62,221 bases of DNA from an uncultured beta proteobacterium (lineage in GTDB: Bacteria > Pseudomonadota > Gammaproteobacteria > Burkholderiales > Burkholderiaceae_B). Under the pieces are notes generated by a model that saw only the letters and a list, made by a program, of their open reading frames with translations, did no database searches and was not told where the DNA came from. Shown here piece by piece: positions 1-9,520 of the stretch. Position 1 is the stretch's first letter. Each line of letters begins with the position of its first letter. The position numbers and the translations under genes are program-made. The stretch is taken from assembly GCA_903894155.1 (NCBI GenBank), contig CAITPF010000019.1, forward strand, positions 1 through 62,221. The letters are read 5' to 3'.

Positions 1-139
1 CCGGTCCGCTTCGCGGACTACCCTGCGGTTGCTGGTCCCGCCGGGCGGCGACCTGTTCGGTCGCCTTGTTCCCCGGCGGTCCTGGCGCAATCCTCGGCGG
101 CGCAATTCGCCCGGCAGGGGCATGCCGCGCCCGGCCCGC

Positions 140-240
140 AAAGAGCAAGGCCATAAGTCACACCTGGGAGGTTCCACGCAAAGGGCAAGGGGGGAGTTCG
201 ACTTAAGGGGCAAGTGGGAATTTCCGCGTAAGGGGCAAGG
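140..240. repeat. Imperfect repeats at a possible insertion-sequence end
   Basis: A motif close to AAGGGGCAAGG occurs four times, starting near 140, 180, 205 and 230. The last three copies are spaced exactly 25 bp apart. The array stops just before the sodB terminator. I see no convincing gene in 1-286; the open frames there are short and low in complexity. Several spaced copies of a short motif next to a GC-rich non-coding stretch resemble the ends of IS21-family elements, but no transposase is visible, so this identity is only inference. Confidence 0.4.
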
Positions 241-242
241 CG

Positions 243-268
243 AAAAAAAACCGGCGCATCGCGCCGGC
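243..268 (-). terminator. Rho-independent terminator of sodB
   Basis: A 7-bp perfect GC stem (251-257 with 261-267) and a 3-nt loop are followed, on the minus strand, by a run of eight T residues (243-250). It lies 18 bp beyond the sodB stop codon and is correctly oriented for that gene. Confidence 0.85.
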
Positions 269-286
269 TTGTAGGGATGGGTGACA

Positions 287-865
287 TTAACCCAGGTTTT
301 TGGCGGCAAAGGCCCAGTTCGCCAAGGTCCAGAAGCTTTCCAGGTACTTCGGGCGCGCATTGCGGTAGTCGATGTAGTAGGCATGCTCCCACACGTCACA
401 GGTCAGCAGCGGAACATCGGCCGTGGTCAGGGGCGTGGCGGCGTTGCTGGTGTTGACGATGTCAAGCGAACCATCCGGCTTCTTGACGAGCCAGGTCCAG
501 CCCGAACCGAAATTGCCGGCGGCCGATTTGTTGAACGCTTCCTTGAAGGCAGCAACCGAACCCCACTTTGCATTGATGGCGTCAGCCAGTTTGCCGGTGG
601 GCTCGCCACCCGCGTTGGGCGCCATGCTGTTCCAGTAAAACGTGTGGTTCCAGACTTGTGCCGAGTTGTTGAACACGCCACCGGAGGACTTCTTGACGAT
701 ATCTTCCAGCGAGGCTGATTCGAACTCGGTGCCAGCGATCAGGTTGTTCAGGTTCGTCACGTACGTCTGGTGATGCTTGCCGTAGTGAAATTCGAGCGTT
801 TCCTTGGAAATCGTCGGAGCCAGGGCATCCAGGGCATAGGGCAAAGCGGGGAGCGTGTGGGCCAT
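287..865 (-). CDS. sodB: Superoxide dismutase (Fe-type)
   Basis: A cytoplasmic dismutase converting superoxide to oxygen and hydrogen peroxide. The 192 residues match the family length. The four metal ligands are visible: His27 in EFHYGKHH, His74 in VWNHTFYW, and Asp157 and His161 in DVWEHAYY. The [10 protein letters not shown] stretch and overall resemblance to E. coli SodB favour iron, though cambialistic use cannot be excluded. The gene is monocistronic, with its own terminator downstream and about 110 bp separating it from the end of xseA upstream. The start is the ATG opening [10 protein letters not shown], the usual N-terminus of the family. Confidence 0.96.
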   Translation of the reverse strand: MAHTLPALPYALDALAPTISKETLEFHYGKHHQTYVTNLNNLIAGTEFESASLEDIVKKSSGGVFNNSAQVWNHTFYWNSMAPNAGGEPTGKLADAINAKWGSVAAFKEAFNKSAAGNFGSGWTWLVKKPDGSLDIVNTSNAATPLTTADVPLLTCDVWEHAYYIDYRNARPKYLESFWTLANWAFAAKNLG

Positions 866-976
866 TGCTGCAAATTCCTCGTTGGTCGGTAGGGTGGGGA
901 TACATCACAGCACATTGTAGCGAAGCCGACCCCGGTGTGCTCCCTACCCATGCCGGGTTCAGGGTTAAACCGGATC

Positions 977-2338
977 TCAGGATTGCGCAACGCGCGTGCG
1001 CACGACCGTGGAATCGACCTCGCCGCGCGATAGCGTCACCGTCAGGGCATCGCCTGGTCCAAGCGCGCCTGCGTCGCGCACCACGCGCCCGTCGGGCAGC
1101 CGCGCAATCGCATAGCCTCGCGCCAGAGTGTTTTCAGGACTGAGCGCGCGCAATTGGGATTCTGCCTGGCCAATTCGCTGGCGCAAGCGGGCCAGTGCAT
1201 GGGCGTGCGTCACCGATATGGACGTCGCCGCGCGCTCGACCCGGTAATGCTGCGCACTAACGTCCGGGAGTTGCCCGGCCAGGCGTGCACGCAGGCCCGC
1301 GTGGCGGGACTGCCCGGACTGCACCGCAGAGCGCATCGCCCCCGCCAGACGAAATGCCAGGCCGCGCACGCGCTCGGCCTGGTGCGCCAGACGGTCACCT
1401 GGCGCGATCACGCCAGCGGCTGCCCGGTCCACGCGCTGTGCCAGGCGCTCAAGCCGCCGCTGCTGCAGGGACACCAGCGTCAGCGCTGCCCGCTCAACGC
1501 GCTCGAGCAATTCCTTGCGTGTCGCGCACACCAGTTCGGCTGCCGCCGTGGGGGTGGGCGCGCGCAGGTCCGCGACGAAATCCGCGATCGTGAAGTCCGT
1601 CTCGTGGCCGACACCGGACACCACGGGAATCACGCTGGCCGCAATGTCGCGTGCCAGCGACTCGTCATTGAACGCCCAGAGATCCTCGATGCTGCCGCCA
1701 CCGCGAACCAGCAGCAGCGTATCGACTTCGCGACGCTCGTTGGCAATGGCCAGCGCCTGGCGCAGTTGCAGCGGTGCCTCCGCGCCCTGCACCTGTGCGG
1801 GGTAGACGATCACCGGCACATGGGGCGCCCGGCGCGATATTGCGGTCAGCACGTCGCGCAGCGCGGCGGCCGATAGTGACGTAATCACGCCCACCGCCCT
1901 CGGATGACGCGTGATTTCCCGTTTACCCGCCGAGTCGAACAGGCCTTCGGCGGCCAGGCGGGACTTCAGGGCCAGGAAAGCCTCATACAACGAACCCAGC
2001 CCCGAGCGGCGCATCTGCTCGACCTGGATCTGGTACTCGCCCCTCGCCTCGTAAAGCGTGACGCGCGCCCTCACCTCGACCGAATCGCCCGGACGCGGGA
2101 GAAATCCGGTGGTCAGGGCGCGGCCACGGAACATGACAGCCCGAACGGACGCGGCCTCGTCCTTCAGCGTGAAGTACCAGTGGCCCGAAGTTGCTGCGGT
2201 GAAGTTGGAAATTTCCCCGCGTACCCAGCCAGGGGCGAGGTTTTCGTCAAATAAACGGCTTACCGCCTTATTCAGTTGGGAAACCGTCAGGATTTCAGTG
2301 GCTCCGTGGCCGATTTTGACTTGAAACTCAGTTGTCAT
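977..2338 (-). CDS. xseA: Exodeoxyribonuclease VII large subunit
   Basis: The large catalytic subunit of exonuclease VII, which degrades single-stranded DNA in both directions together with XseB. The N-terminal OB-fold (about residues 10-110) contains LNKAVSRLFDENL and WVRGEISNF. It is followed by the conserved catalytic block with RHPRAVGVITS, LLVRGGGSIEDLWAFNDE and VVSGVGHETDFTIADFVADLRAPTPTA-type motifs, then a long helical coiled-coil region and a C-terminal segment. I chose the ATG at 2338 (MTTEFQVK) because GGAAAG lies just upstream; a GTG at 2365 would add nine residues. xseB is not adjacent. The gene is divergent from exbB across an unusual AT-rich spacer. Confidence 0.95.
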   Translation of the reverse strand: MTTEFQVKIGHGATEILTVSQLNKAVSRLFDENLAPGWVRGEISNFTAATSGHWYFTLKDEAASVRAVMFRGRALTTGFLPRPGDSVEVRARVTLYEARGEYQIQVEQMRRSGLGSLYEAFLALKSRLAAEGLFDSAGKREITRHPRAVGVITSLSAAALRDVLTAISRRAPHVPVIVYPAQVQGAEAPLQLRQALAIANERREVDTLLLVRGGGSIEDLWAFNDESLARDIAASVIPVVSGVGHETDFTIADFVADLRAPTPTAAAELVCATRKELLERVERAALTLVSLQQRRLERLAQRVDRAAAGVIAPGDRLAHQAERVRGLAFRLAGAMRSAVQSGQSRHAGLRARLAGQLPDVSAQHYRVERAATSISVTHAHALARLRQRIGQAESQLRALSPENTLARGYAIARLPDGRVVRDAGALGPGDALTVTLSRGEVDSTVVRTRVAQS

Positions 2339-2489
2339 CAGGCTTTCCGCCGAATATATGTCCACAGATGCCCAAAACCCGGTGCAAGTACCGAATTGGC
2401 AAACATTTTATCGGAATATAAAAATTCTTGTTGAAAAACAAACCGTAACCAATTGATTTTTAAGCGTATTTTTGAAACGAGCGATATGC

Positions 2490-2506
2490 TGCTCAATATT
2501 TGAGCA
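2490..2506. promoter_or_regulatory. Perfect 17-bp palindrome, candidate operator
   Basis: TGCTCAATATTTGAGCA is a perfect inverted repeat with 7-bp arms around a TAT centre, inside the AT-rich xseA/exbB spacer. Its size and symmetry suit a dimeric helix-turn-helix regulator. No regulator gene is adjacent, so the binding protein is unknown. Confidence 0.45.
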
Positions 2507-2555
2507 AGCAGATCAACGCCTTGTTTTTTGAGCCTTCACAAAGATACACACATAA

Positions 2556-2578
2556 TTATCCACAACTTCTGTGGATAA
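2556..2578. promoter_or_regulatory. Two inverted perfect DnaA boxes
   Basis: TTATCCACA at 2556-2564 and its exact reverse complement at 2570-2578 are separated by 5 bp. Both match the 9-mer DnaA-box consensus perfectly and sit in AT-rich DNA. They could bind DnaA, or form a hairpin in the exbB leader. No dnaA, dnaN or rpmH gene is nearby, so I do not call this oriC. Confidence 0.5.
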
Positions 2579-2671
2579 ATTGCCGTTTCCGCAGGGAACT
2601 TGCCAAGCGCGCGTGCGCAACCGTACGATGCGGGTGTCTCAAACGTCGTTTTTACCCCATCGAGGTATTCC

Positions 2672-3268
2672 TTGCAGTCGATCGTTGCCCAGGCCGGCTG
2701 GCCAATCTGGCTCCTTTTAGCGCTTTCCGTGGTCGGCCTGGCGCTGATCGTCGAACGCGCCCTGAGCCTGCGATCGACCCGCGTCATTCCGCCGGAGCTC
2801 GCCGCGCAGGTCCAGCAAATGGTTCGGGCTGGCGAAGACACCCCCGCAGCCATCGAAAAACTGGCAGCCAGCTCCCCACTCGGTGAAATCCTGGCCGAAG
2901 TGCTCCGAACCCGCCACCGCCCCGAAGCCGACATGCGCCAGGCGGTCGAGGATACAGGTCAGGATGTGGCCTACGCGTTGCAGCGCTTCCTGCCCGCACT
3001 GGCCACCGTTGCCACGATCGCCCCACTGCTGGGCCTTTTTGGCACCGTGATCGGCATGATCGAAATTTTCGCGGTCTACCGGCCCGACGGCTCGGATCCA
3101 ACGCAAATGGCGCATGGAATCTCGGTCGCGCTCTACAACACCGCATTCGGGATCCTCATCGCCATCCCGGCCATGATCGCGCATCGCCTTTACCGCACGC
3201 GAGTCGATGGCTTGCTGCTGCGCATGGAACAGATCGCCCGACAGGTCGCGCAGCGCGTCCGGGGCTAA
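2672..3268 (+). CDS. exbB: ExbB/MotA/TolQ-family proton channel protein
   Basis: An inner-membrane component of the proton-driven ExbB-ExbD motor that energises TonB. From the TTG at 2672 it has 198 residues. The first membrane helix is at about 10-27 (IWLLLALSVVGLALIVE), and two more (about 105-130 and 150-172) carry the conserved ATIAPLLGLFGTVIGMI block of the MotA/TolQ/ExbB fold. The TTG start is preceded by GAGG at 2662-2665 and gives a typical short N-terminus. An ATG at 2600 would add 24 atypical residues. exbD follows after 4 bp. A TolQ-like role is possible, but pairing with an ExbD-like protein and the separate tonB at 16252 favour ExbB. Confidence 0.88.
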   Translation: MQSIVAQAGWPIWLLLALSVVGLALIVERALSLRSTRVIPPELAAQVQQMVRAGEDTPAAIEKLAASSPLGEILAEVLRTRHRPEADMRQAVEDTGQDVAYALQRFLPALATVATIAPLLGLFGTVIGMIEIFAVYRPDGSDPTQMAHGISVALYNTAFGILIAIPAMIAHRLYRTRVDGLLLRMEQIARQVAQRVRG

Positions 3269-3272
3269 GCCG

Positions 3273-3683
3273 ATGCGATTTCGCCCGCGCGCCGACTCAG
3301 ATGGCCTTGACATCAATCTGATCCCCCTGATCGATGTCCTGCTCGTGGTGCTGATCTTCCTGGCAGCCACAACAACATTCACGCGGCAACGCGCCATCGC
3401 GGTGGTGCTGCCCCAGGCCAGCGCGGAGGTGGTCACCCCGGCGACCATCGAACTGGCCGTCAGCCAGGACGGGCGCTACGCCGTTGGCAACGAGGTCGTC
3501 GACATGACCGCAGCATCCGGCCTTGCGCAGGCGCTGCGGCAAGCCGCCGCACGGCAAACCGACCCGGTCGTGGTGATCTACGCCGACGCGATGGCCGCCC
3601 ACCAGTTCGTCATTGCAGCCATGCAGGCGGCCCGTGACGCAGGACTTGCGCGCGTGCAGTTCGCAACGCAGGCCGGCAATTGA
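3273..3683 (+). CDS. exbD: ExbD/TolR-family biopolymer transport protein
   Basis: The partner of ExbB in the TonB-energising motor: a short cytoplasmic N-terminus, one membrane helix and a periplasmic domain. The 136 residues contain the signature INLIPLIDVLLVVLIFLAATTTF (shown here by description of residues about 14-36), whose Asp is the expected proton-carrying residue. A periplasmic TolR-like domain follows. The ATG at 3273 is 4 bp after exbB stops. The stop TGA overlaps the TTG start of lpxK (TTGA), implying translational coupling with lipid A biosynthesis. Confidence 0.9.
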   Translation: MRFRPRADSDGLDINLIPLIDVLLVVLIFLAATTTFTRQRAIAVVLPQASAEVVTPATIELAVSQDGRYAVGNEVVDMTAASGLAQALRQAAARQTDPVVVIYADAMAAHQFVIAAMQAARDAGLARVQFATQAGN

Positions 3684-4750
3684 TCTCGGCGCAGACACGG
3701 GTGCGCGTGAGCCGCTGGCTGCACCGCCAGTGGCGCAAAACAGGATGGTTCGCGCTGCTGCTGTCGCCGGTCTCCCTGATCGCGCGCGCGCTGCTTTCGT
3801 GCCGCGCGCCGGCCGGTACCGGGCGAGGCGCCTACCGCGCACCGGTCCCGGTCGTGGTGGTGGGAAACCTTTACGTGGGGGGAACCGGCAAGACACCCGT
3901 CGTGATGACGATCGTGCAGGCGCTCACCGCGCATGGCTTGCGCCCGGGCGTGATCAGCCGTGGCTATGGCGTGCGGATCGACGCCCAGGCGCGCGTCGGG
4001 CAAGGCACGCTCGACGCGGACATCTTTGGCGACGAACCTGCGCTGATCGCGCGCCAGACAGGATGTGCAGTCGCCGTTCACCCGCGACGCCGTCTGGCGG
4101 CCCGCGCGCTGCTGATGGCGCGGCCCGAAATCGACGTGATTGTCAGTGACGATGGCCTGCAGCATCAGGATCTTGCCCGTGACGTCGAAGTCATCGTGCA
4201 GGACGACCGGGGCATCGGCAATGGCATGGTTCTGCCCGCAGGCCCCCTGCGCGAACCGCCAAGCAGGCTCGGGACAGTCGATGTCGTGGTCACGCAAGTC
4301 AATCCCGGCGAAATCCTCGCCACGCCGCGCCCGGCGCCAGCGGGCGTTCGACCCCTGCAGGTCGCCATGCAGCTGCGCCCGCTCGGCGTGCGTCACCTGC
4401 AGACCGGCGAAGTCCTTTCCCCGGCTGATTTCGCCGCGCGATTCGGCGCCGAGCCCCTCGCCGCCGCAGCCGGCATCGGCGTGCCCGAGCGCTTCTTTCG
4501 GTCGCTGCGCGAGGCGGGCCTCGCTCCCGCGACTGAGCTCGCGCTCGAAGACCATGCCGCCATCGACCGCACGACGTTCGCGGCGCTCACCGAGCGCCTC
4601 ATCCTGGTGACGGCCAAGGATGCGGTCAAATGCCAGGGGCTCGACGATGAACGAATCTGGGCGGTTGACGCCCAGGCCGTGCTGTCGGTGATTGATTTCG
4701 CGCAATGGCTCGCACAGCGCGTCGAACATTCGCGGCGCAAGCAGCGATGA
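3680..4750 (+). CDS. lpxK: Tetraacyldisaccharide 4'-kinase
   Basis: Phosphorylates the 4' position of the lipid A disaccharide precursor (Raetz pathway) at the inner membrane. The 356 residues have an N-terminal hydrophobic membrane-association segment (about 22-40), the P-loop GNLYVGGTGKT at about 62-72, the following GVISRGYG motif, and DGLQH near residue 157. All are family hallmarks. The TTG start at 3680 overlaps the exbD stop. The ExbBD-LpxK-Trm112-KdsB order is well known in Burkholderiales and links envelope energisation with LPS synthesis. Confidence 0.95.
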   Translation: MISAQTRVRVSRWLHRQWRKTGWFALLLSPVSLIARALLSCRAPAGTGRGAYRAPVPVVVVGNLYVGGTGKTPVVMTIVQALTAHGLRPGVISRGYGVRIDAQARVGQGTLDADIFGDEPALIARQTGCAVAVHPRRRLAARALLMARPEIDVIVSDDGLQHQDLARDVEVIVQDDRGIGNGMVLPAGPLREPPSRLGTVDVVVTQVNPGEILATPRPAPAGVRPLQVAMQLRPLGVRHLQTGEVLSPADFAARFGAEPLAAAAGIGVPERFFRSLREAGLAPATELALEDHAAIDRTTFAALTERLILVTAKDAVKCQGLDDERIWAVDAQAVLSVIDFAQWLAQRVEHSRRKQR

Positions 4751-4768
4751 GGTGATTACAATACCCGC

Positions 4769-4954
4769 ATGGAAACCAGACTCCTCGATATCCTTGTGTG
4801 CCCGGTGTGCAAGGGACGCCTGCAGGTCAACGCCGACAAGACCGAACTCATTTGCCGTGCCGATCGGCTTGCGTTTCCGGTGCGCGACGGCATTCCCGTC
4901 ATGCTGGAGCCCGAGGCCAGGGTTCTGACGGAATCCGAGCTGCCTGCGGCGTAG
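4769..4954 (+). CDS. Trm112/UPF0434-family small protein (YcaR-like)
   Basis: A 61-residue protein with the N-terminal [12 protein letters not shown] motif and a later [21 protein letters not shown] segment, typical of the bacterial Trm112-like (YcaR/UPF0434) family. Only one CxxC pair and a lone downstream Cys are present, as often seen in bacterial members. The molecular role is unclear; eukaryotic Trm112 activates methyltransferases. It sits between lpxK (18 bp) and kdsB (14 bp), a conserved position that suggests co-expression with LPS genes. Confidence 0.85.
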   Translation: METRLLDILVCPVCKGRLQVNADKTELICRADRLAFPVRDGIPVMLEPEARVLTESELPAA

Positions 4955-4968
4955 CGACTGGCATCGCA

Positions 4969-5745
4969 ATGGGTTCTTTCGCGGTTGTCATCCCGGCGCG
5001 CCACGCTTCGACCCGATTGCCGGGCAAGATGCTGGCCGACCTTGGCGGAAAGCCCATGGTGGTGCGCGTTGCCGAACGTGCCGCGGCGTCGGGCGCCGCG
5101 CGCGTCGTCATCGCCACCGATCATGCCGATATCCTCGACGCGGCGATGCGGCATGGCATCACCGCGGTCATGACCAGCGAGGCCCACCCGTCGGGCACCG
5201 ACCGCCTCGCAGAGGTCTGCCAGCTTCTCGACCTGCAAGACCACGAGATCGTCGTCAACGTCCAGGGCGATGAGCCCCTGATTGATCCATCGCTCATCGA
5301 CGATGTTGCCGCGCTGCTCGCCAGCGACGGACAGGCCGCGATCGCCACCTGCGCGGCGCCGATTCATTCGGCGCAGGCATTGTTCAATCCGAACGTCGTC
5401 AAGGTTGTCTGCAACCGCGCCGGACATGCCCTGTATTTTTCGCGCGCTCCGATCCCCTGGGACCGCGACGCGCTGGCGGCAGGCGTGCAGATCCTCGCGC
5501 CGGGGCTTGCAGCGCTGCACCATATCGGCATATACGCCTATCGCGTCTCGTTTCTGAAGCGGTTCCCGACGCTCGCGCGCGGCACGCTCGAGGCGATCGA
5601 GTCGCTCGAACAGTTGCGTGCGCTCGAGCATGGATACACAATTGCCGTCAAATCGATTCAATCCCATCCAGGCGCCGGCGTCGACACGATCGAAGACCTC
5701 GCCAGGGTTCGCGCAGCTTTCGAGGCAAACCGCAGCTCAGGGTAA
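4969..5745 (+). CDS. kdsB: 3-deoxy-manno-octulosonate cytidylyltransferase
   Basis: Activates Kdo as CMP-Kdo for LPS inner-core synthesis in the cytoplasm. The 258 residues begin [20 protein letters not shown], containing the nucleotide-binding PARxxSTRLPGK loop. [11 protein letters not shown] near residue 98 and the HxGIYAYR segment near 183 are also diagnostic. The ATG at 4969 was chosen because it gives the canonical N-terminus; the frame stays open upstream only inside the Trm112 gene. It is last in the exbB-exbD-lpxK-Trm112-kdsB unit. Confidence 0.96.
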   Translation: MGSFAVVIPARHASTRLPGKMLADLGGKPMVVRVAERAAASGAARVVIATDHADILDAAMRHGITAVMTSEAHPSGTDRLAEVCQLLDLQDHEIVVNVQGDEPLIDPSLIDDVAALLASDGQAAIATCAAPIHSAQALFNPNVVKVVCNRAGHALYFSRAPIPWDRDALAAGVQILAPGLAALHHIGIYAYRVSFLKRFPTLARGTLEAIESLEQLRALEHGYTIAVKSIQSHPGAGVDTIEDLARVRAAFEANRSSG

Positions 5746-5806
5746 TTGCGCATACGACCGGCCACCAGACGATGGTGCATTGCGCCATAATTGCCCGCGA
5801 CTTTGA

Positions 5807-6499
<693 letters not shown>

Positions 6500-6567
6500 A
6501 CCCCGCGCGCGGCGACCGCGAGAGCCTGGCCGCCGCCGCTTCTGACGCATCAACCATTCGGATCACC

Positions 6568-7326
6568 ATGGAAATCGCAAATAAAGTATTCATCGTTACC
6601 GGGGGCGCTTCGGGCCTTGGCGCGGGTACCGCCAGCATGCTGACGCAGGCCGGCGCCCGCGTCGTGCTCGCCGACGTTCAGGATGAGGCCGGCCAGGCGC
6701 TCGCCGCGGATCTTGGGCAGCGCTATGTGCATTGCGATGTCACCCAGGAAGCCGACGCACAGGCAGTCGTGGCCGCCGCGCTCGAGCTCGGTGCGCTTTT
6801 CGGGCTGGTCAACTGCGCGGGCGTCGCGCCAGCCGCCAGGACCGTCGGCAAGAACGGCGCGCACGCGCTGGACCTCTTCCAGAAGGTCATCAACATCAAC
6901 CTGGTGGGCACCTTCAACATGATCCGCATTGCCGCGCAGGCAATGAGCAAGAACGAGCCAGACGCGTCCGGTGAGCGCGGCGTGCTGATCAACACAGCTT
7001 CGGTCGCCGCCTACGACGGGCAGATCGGGCAATCGGCCTATGCCGCCTCGAAATCCGGCGTGGTCGGCATGACGCTCCCGATTGCGCGCGATCTCGCGCC
7101 GCTGGGGATCCGCTGCGTGACGATCGCACCCGGAATCTTCGGCACGCCGATGATCTTTGGCATGCCCCAGCAGGTCCAGGATTCGCTTGCCGCGAGCATC
7201 CCGTTTCCCTCGCGCCTGGGCCGCCCCGAGGATTTTGCCAAGCTGGTGCACCACATCATCAGCAACGAAATGCTCAACGGCGAAACCATCCGCCTGGACG
7301 GCGCGATCCGCATGCCACCCAAATGA
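6568..7326 (+). CDS. Short-chain dehydrogenase, 3-hydroxyacyl-CoA dehydrogenase-like
   Basis: A 252-residue NAD(P)-dependent SDR. The nucleotide-binding GGASGLGAG motif is near residue 11, Asp34 in VVLADVQDE suggests NAD preference, NCAG lies near 88, and the catalytic Ser and YAASK lie near 147-165. The [18 protein letters not shown] opening and the C-terminal ending in [10 protein letters not shown] resemble the type II 3-hydroxyacyl-CoA dehydrogenase (HSD17B10-like) subgroup used in fatty-acid and branched-chain amino-acid oxidation. Substrate is inferred from resemblance only. Its stop overlaps the start of murJ (ATGA). Confidence 0.85.
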   Translation: MEIANKVFIVTGGASGLGAGTASMLTQAGARVVLADVQDEAGQALAADLGQRYVHCDVTQEADAQAVVAAALELGALFGLVNCAGVAPAARTVGKNGAHALDLFQKVININLVGTFNMIRIAAQAMSKNEPDASGERGVLINTASVAAYDGQIGQSAYAASKSGVVGMTLPIARDLAPLGIRCVTIAPGIFGTPMIFGMPQQVQDSLAASIPFPSRLGRPEDFAKLVHHIISNEMLNGETIRLDGAIRMPPK

Positions 7327-8918
7327 GCCTGCTGCGAGCCGCCGCGACCGTCAGCAGCTTTACGCTGCTGTCGCGCGTCACGGGGCTCGTGCGCGACATC
7401 ATCATCGCGCGGGCTTTCGGCGCCGGTGCCTTGACCGACGCCTTCTGGGTCGCTTTTCGTATCCCCAATCTTTTGCGCCGGCTGTTCGCCGAGGGGGCAT
7501 TCTCCCAGGCTTTCGTGCCGATCCTGGGCGAGGTGCGTACCCGCCACGAGGATGAAGCCGTGCGCGTCCTGCTCGACCGCGTCGCGCTCACGCTCTTTGC
7601 GGTCCTGTGCCTGGTGACCCTCGTGGGCGTCATTGGCGCACCCTGGGTCGTCTGGGTGATGGCGACCGGGATGACCGAACCTGGACGGGGAACAGAATTC
7701 ACCGAGGCGGTCTGGATGACGCGGGTCATGTTTCCCTACATCATCTGCATGTCGCTCGTCGCCTTCGCCTCGGGCGTGCTGAACACCTGGCGCAAATTTG
7801 CAGTACCCGCGTTCACGCCCGTGCTGCTCAACCTGTCGATGATCGGCGCGGCCCTGCTGCTCGGCTCACGGCTTGCGCAGCCCATCCACGCACTGGCGAT
7901 CGGCGTCATGGCTGGCGGGATCGCGCAGCTCGCCGTGCAATGGATTGCGCTCAGCCGGCTGGGGCTGCGTCCGAGGCTGTCCTGGCGCATCGGCCAGGCG
8001 CTGGCCGATCCCCTGGTCCGGCGCATCATGCGCCAAATGCTTCCAGCGACACTCGGCGTATCGGTGGCCCAGATTTCATTGCTCATCAACACCAACATCG
8101 CGACCTGGCTCGCCCCGGGCAGCGTTACCTGGCTTTCGTTCGCAGACCGCCTGATGGAGTTTCCCACCGCGCTGCTGGGCGTGGCGCTTGGCACGGTGCT
8201 GCTGCCAAGCCTTGCGCGCGCCAACGCCGAGCGCTCAGGCGCCGAGTACAGCGGTCTGCTCGATTGGGGATTGCGGCTTGTACTGCTGCTGGGCTTGCCG
8301 GCTGCGCTGACGATGGTCATGCTCTCGGACGCCCTGGTTGCGACCCTCTTTCACTACGGTCGATTTTCCGCCGTTGACGTGGCGCAGACGCGCCTGGCCG
8401 TCATGGCGTATTCAGCGGGGCTGATCGGGCTTCTGTCCATCAAGATCCTCGCACCCGGCTTCTACGCCCGGCAAAACATCCGCACACCGGTCAAGATTGC
8501 GGTCGTAGTGCTGATTGCCACCCAGTTGCTGAATCTGGTGCTGGTGCCATGGCTGGCCCATGCCGGGCTCGCACTGGCGATCGGCCTGGGCGCCTGTCTG
8601 AACGCCCTTGCCCTGCTGGTTGGATTACGCCGCGCCGGCGCGTACCGTCCGCTGCCCGGCTGGACGCCCTTTATTGCGCGCCTGCTCGTCGCGATCGTGG
8701 TCATGGCCGTGCCGCTCTGGTTCGCCGAAACGCGGATCGACTGGATCGGGCTACAGGTCTCTGCATGGTTGCGCGTCCTGGCGCTCGCCGGGGTTCTCGC
8801 AGGTGCCGGTGTCGCCTATCTCGCGGCCCTTTGGGTGATGGGTCTGCGCTTCAAGCAGTTTCGGCGACCGCCCCAGGTTGTTCCAGAGCAAAATACAGTT
8901 GGCAATTCAGGCACTTAG
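7323..8918 (+). CDS. murJ: Lipid II flippase MurJ
   Basis: A polytopic inner-membrane MOP-superfamily protein that flips lipid II for peptidoglycan synthesis. At 531 residues with about 14 hydrophobic helices it has the family length. The N-terminal [20 protein letters not shown] and [12 protein letters not shown], and the following [20 protein letters not shown], are the signature of MviN/MurJ. The ATG overlaps the stop of the SDR gene by 4 bp. The rpsT promoter overlaps its 3' end. The murJ-rpsT neighbourhood is conserved in many proteobacteria. Confidence 0.96.
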   Translation: MSLLRAAATVSSFTLLSRVTGLVRDIIIARAFGAGALTDAFWVAFRIPNLLRRLFAEGAFSQAFVPILGEVRTRHEDEAVRVLLDRVALTLFAVLCLVTLVGVIGAPWVVWVMATGMTEPGRGTEFTEAVWMTRVMFPYIICMSLVAFASGVLNTWRKFAVPAFTPVLLNLSMIGAALLLGSRLAQPIHALAIGVMAGGIAQLAVQWIALSRLGLRPRLSWRIGQALADPLVRRIMRQMLPATLGVSVAQISLLINTNIATWLAPGSVTWLSFADRLMEFPTALLGVALGTVLLPSLARANAERSGAEYSGLLDWGLRLVLLLGLPAALTMVMLSDALVATLFHYGRFSAVDVAQTRLAVMAYSAGLIGLLSIKILAPGFYARQNIRTPVKIAVVVLIATQLLNLVLVPWLAHAGLALAIGLGACLNALALLVGLRRAGAYRPLPGWTPFIARLLVAIVVMAVPLWFAETRIDWIGLQVSAWLRVLALAGVLAGAGVAYLAALWVMGLRFKQFRRPPQVVPEQNTVGNSGT

Positions 8919-8927
8919 TGCTAGAAT
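8899..8927 (+). promoter_or_regulatory. Sigma-70-type promoter of rpsT
   Basis: TTGGCA (8899-8904), a 17-bp spacer and TAGAAT (8922-8927) form a near-consensus promoter. The -35 element lies inside the last codons of murJ. Initiation near 8934 would give a leader of about 120 nt before rpsT, in keeping with the long regulatory leaders of S20 genes. Confidence 0.7.
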
Positions 8928-9053
8928 GGCAGACTTTGCAGCGCTAATTGTCCGCTGATTGCCTGCTAATTGCCTTGAAGCGCTGCGCAAAACGCGTCTG
9001 TAGCGCTTGATATCTAATATTTATTTAACCTTTTCTACGCTTCTCTACGACAC

Positions 9054-9317
9054 ATGGCCAATTCCGCCCAAGCCCGTAAACGTGCACGCCAATCGGTTGC
9101 CCGCAACAAGCACAACTCGAGCCTTCGCTCGATGCTTCGCACGGCGATCAAGCGCGTGCGCTCCGCCATCGAAACCGGTGACAAGGCAGCCGCCAGCGCC
9201 GTGCTGCAAAAAGCCACCGGCGTGATCGATCGCATCGCCGACAAGAACATCATCCACAAGAACAAAGCTGCGCGCCACAAGAGCCGCCTGACGGCCGCGA
9301 TCAAGTTGCTCGCCTGA
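9054..9317 (+). CDS. rpsT: 30S ribosomal protein S20
   Basis: An 87-residue basic protein of the small ribosomal subunit that binds 16S r[24 protein letters not shown] and the [12 protein letters not shown] block near the C-terminus are characteristic. It is monocistronic, with its own promoter at 8899-8927. S20 commonly represses its own translation; the 120-nt leader could allow this but no specific structure was worked out. Confidence 0.97.
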   Translation: MANSAQARKRARQSVARNKHNSSLRSMLRTAIKRVRSAIETGDKAAASAVLQKATGVIDRIADKNIIHKNKAARHKSRLTAAIKLLA

Positions 9318-9441
9318 TTTTCCGGCACCCGCGCCGCTGGCGCGGTTCCTGAAGCGGCAAGCCTGGCGGGTGCGCCTGAAATCCGCTTTTTGCCGGCATC
9401 GGGGTTTTTCTCAGGCCAACGCAGCGCTTTGCACCATCCAT

Positions 9442-9470
9442 GGCAGCCCTTTTCGGGCTGCCTTGCGTTT
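9442..9470 (+). terminator. Probable terminator after rpsT
   Basis: A perfect 8-bp GGCAGCCC/GGGCTGCC stem (9442-9449 with 9455-9462) with a TTTTC loop is followed by the interrupted T-rich TTGCGTTT. The weak T tract lowers confidence. The 203-bp gap 9318-9520 holds no other clear feature. Confidence 0.55.
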
Positions 9471-9520
9471 GGATGCCCTGTATTGCGCGACCAACTTCCG
9501 ACATCGCCACGGCAAATGCC

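Larger units (their letters stand above)
2339..2671. other. AT-rich intergenic region between xseA and exbB
   Basis: About 330 bp without a convincing gene. It is much richer in A+T than the rest of the window, with runs such as AACATTTTATCGG and GATTTTTAAGCG. It separates the divergent xseA and exbB and should hold promoters for both. It contains two striking inverted repeats, listed separately, and further TGTCCACAG-like sequence near the xseA start. Confidence 0.8.

Noticed and set aside
2339-2671. Chromosomal origin of replication
   Set aside because: Two DnaA boxes and AT-richness are suggestive, but dnaA, dnaN, rpmH or parAB genes are absent and only one box pair exists.
3578-4969. A 463-codon antisense frame over exbD, lpxK and Trm112
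   Set aside because: The sense-strand genes are clear. The antisense protein is rich in His/Arg/Asp with no motif.
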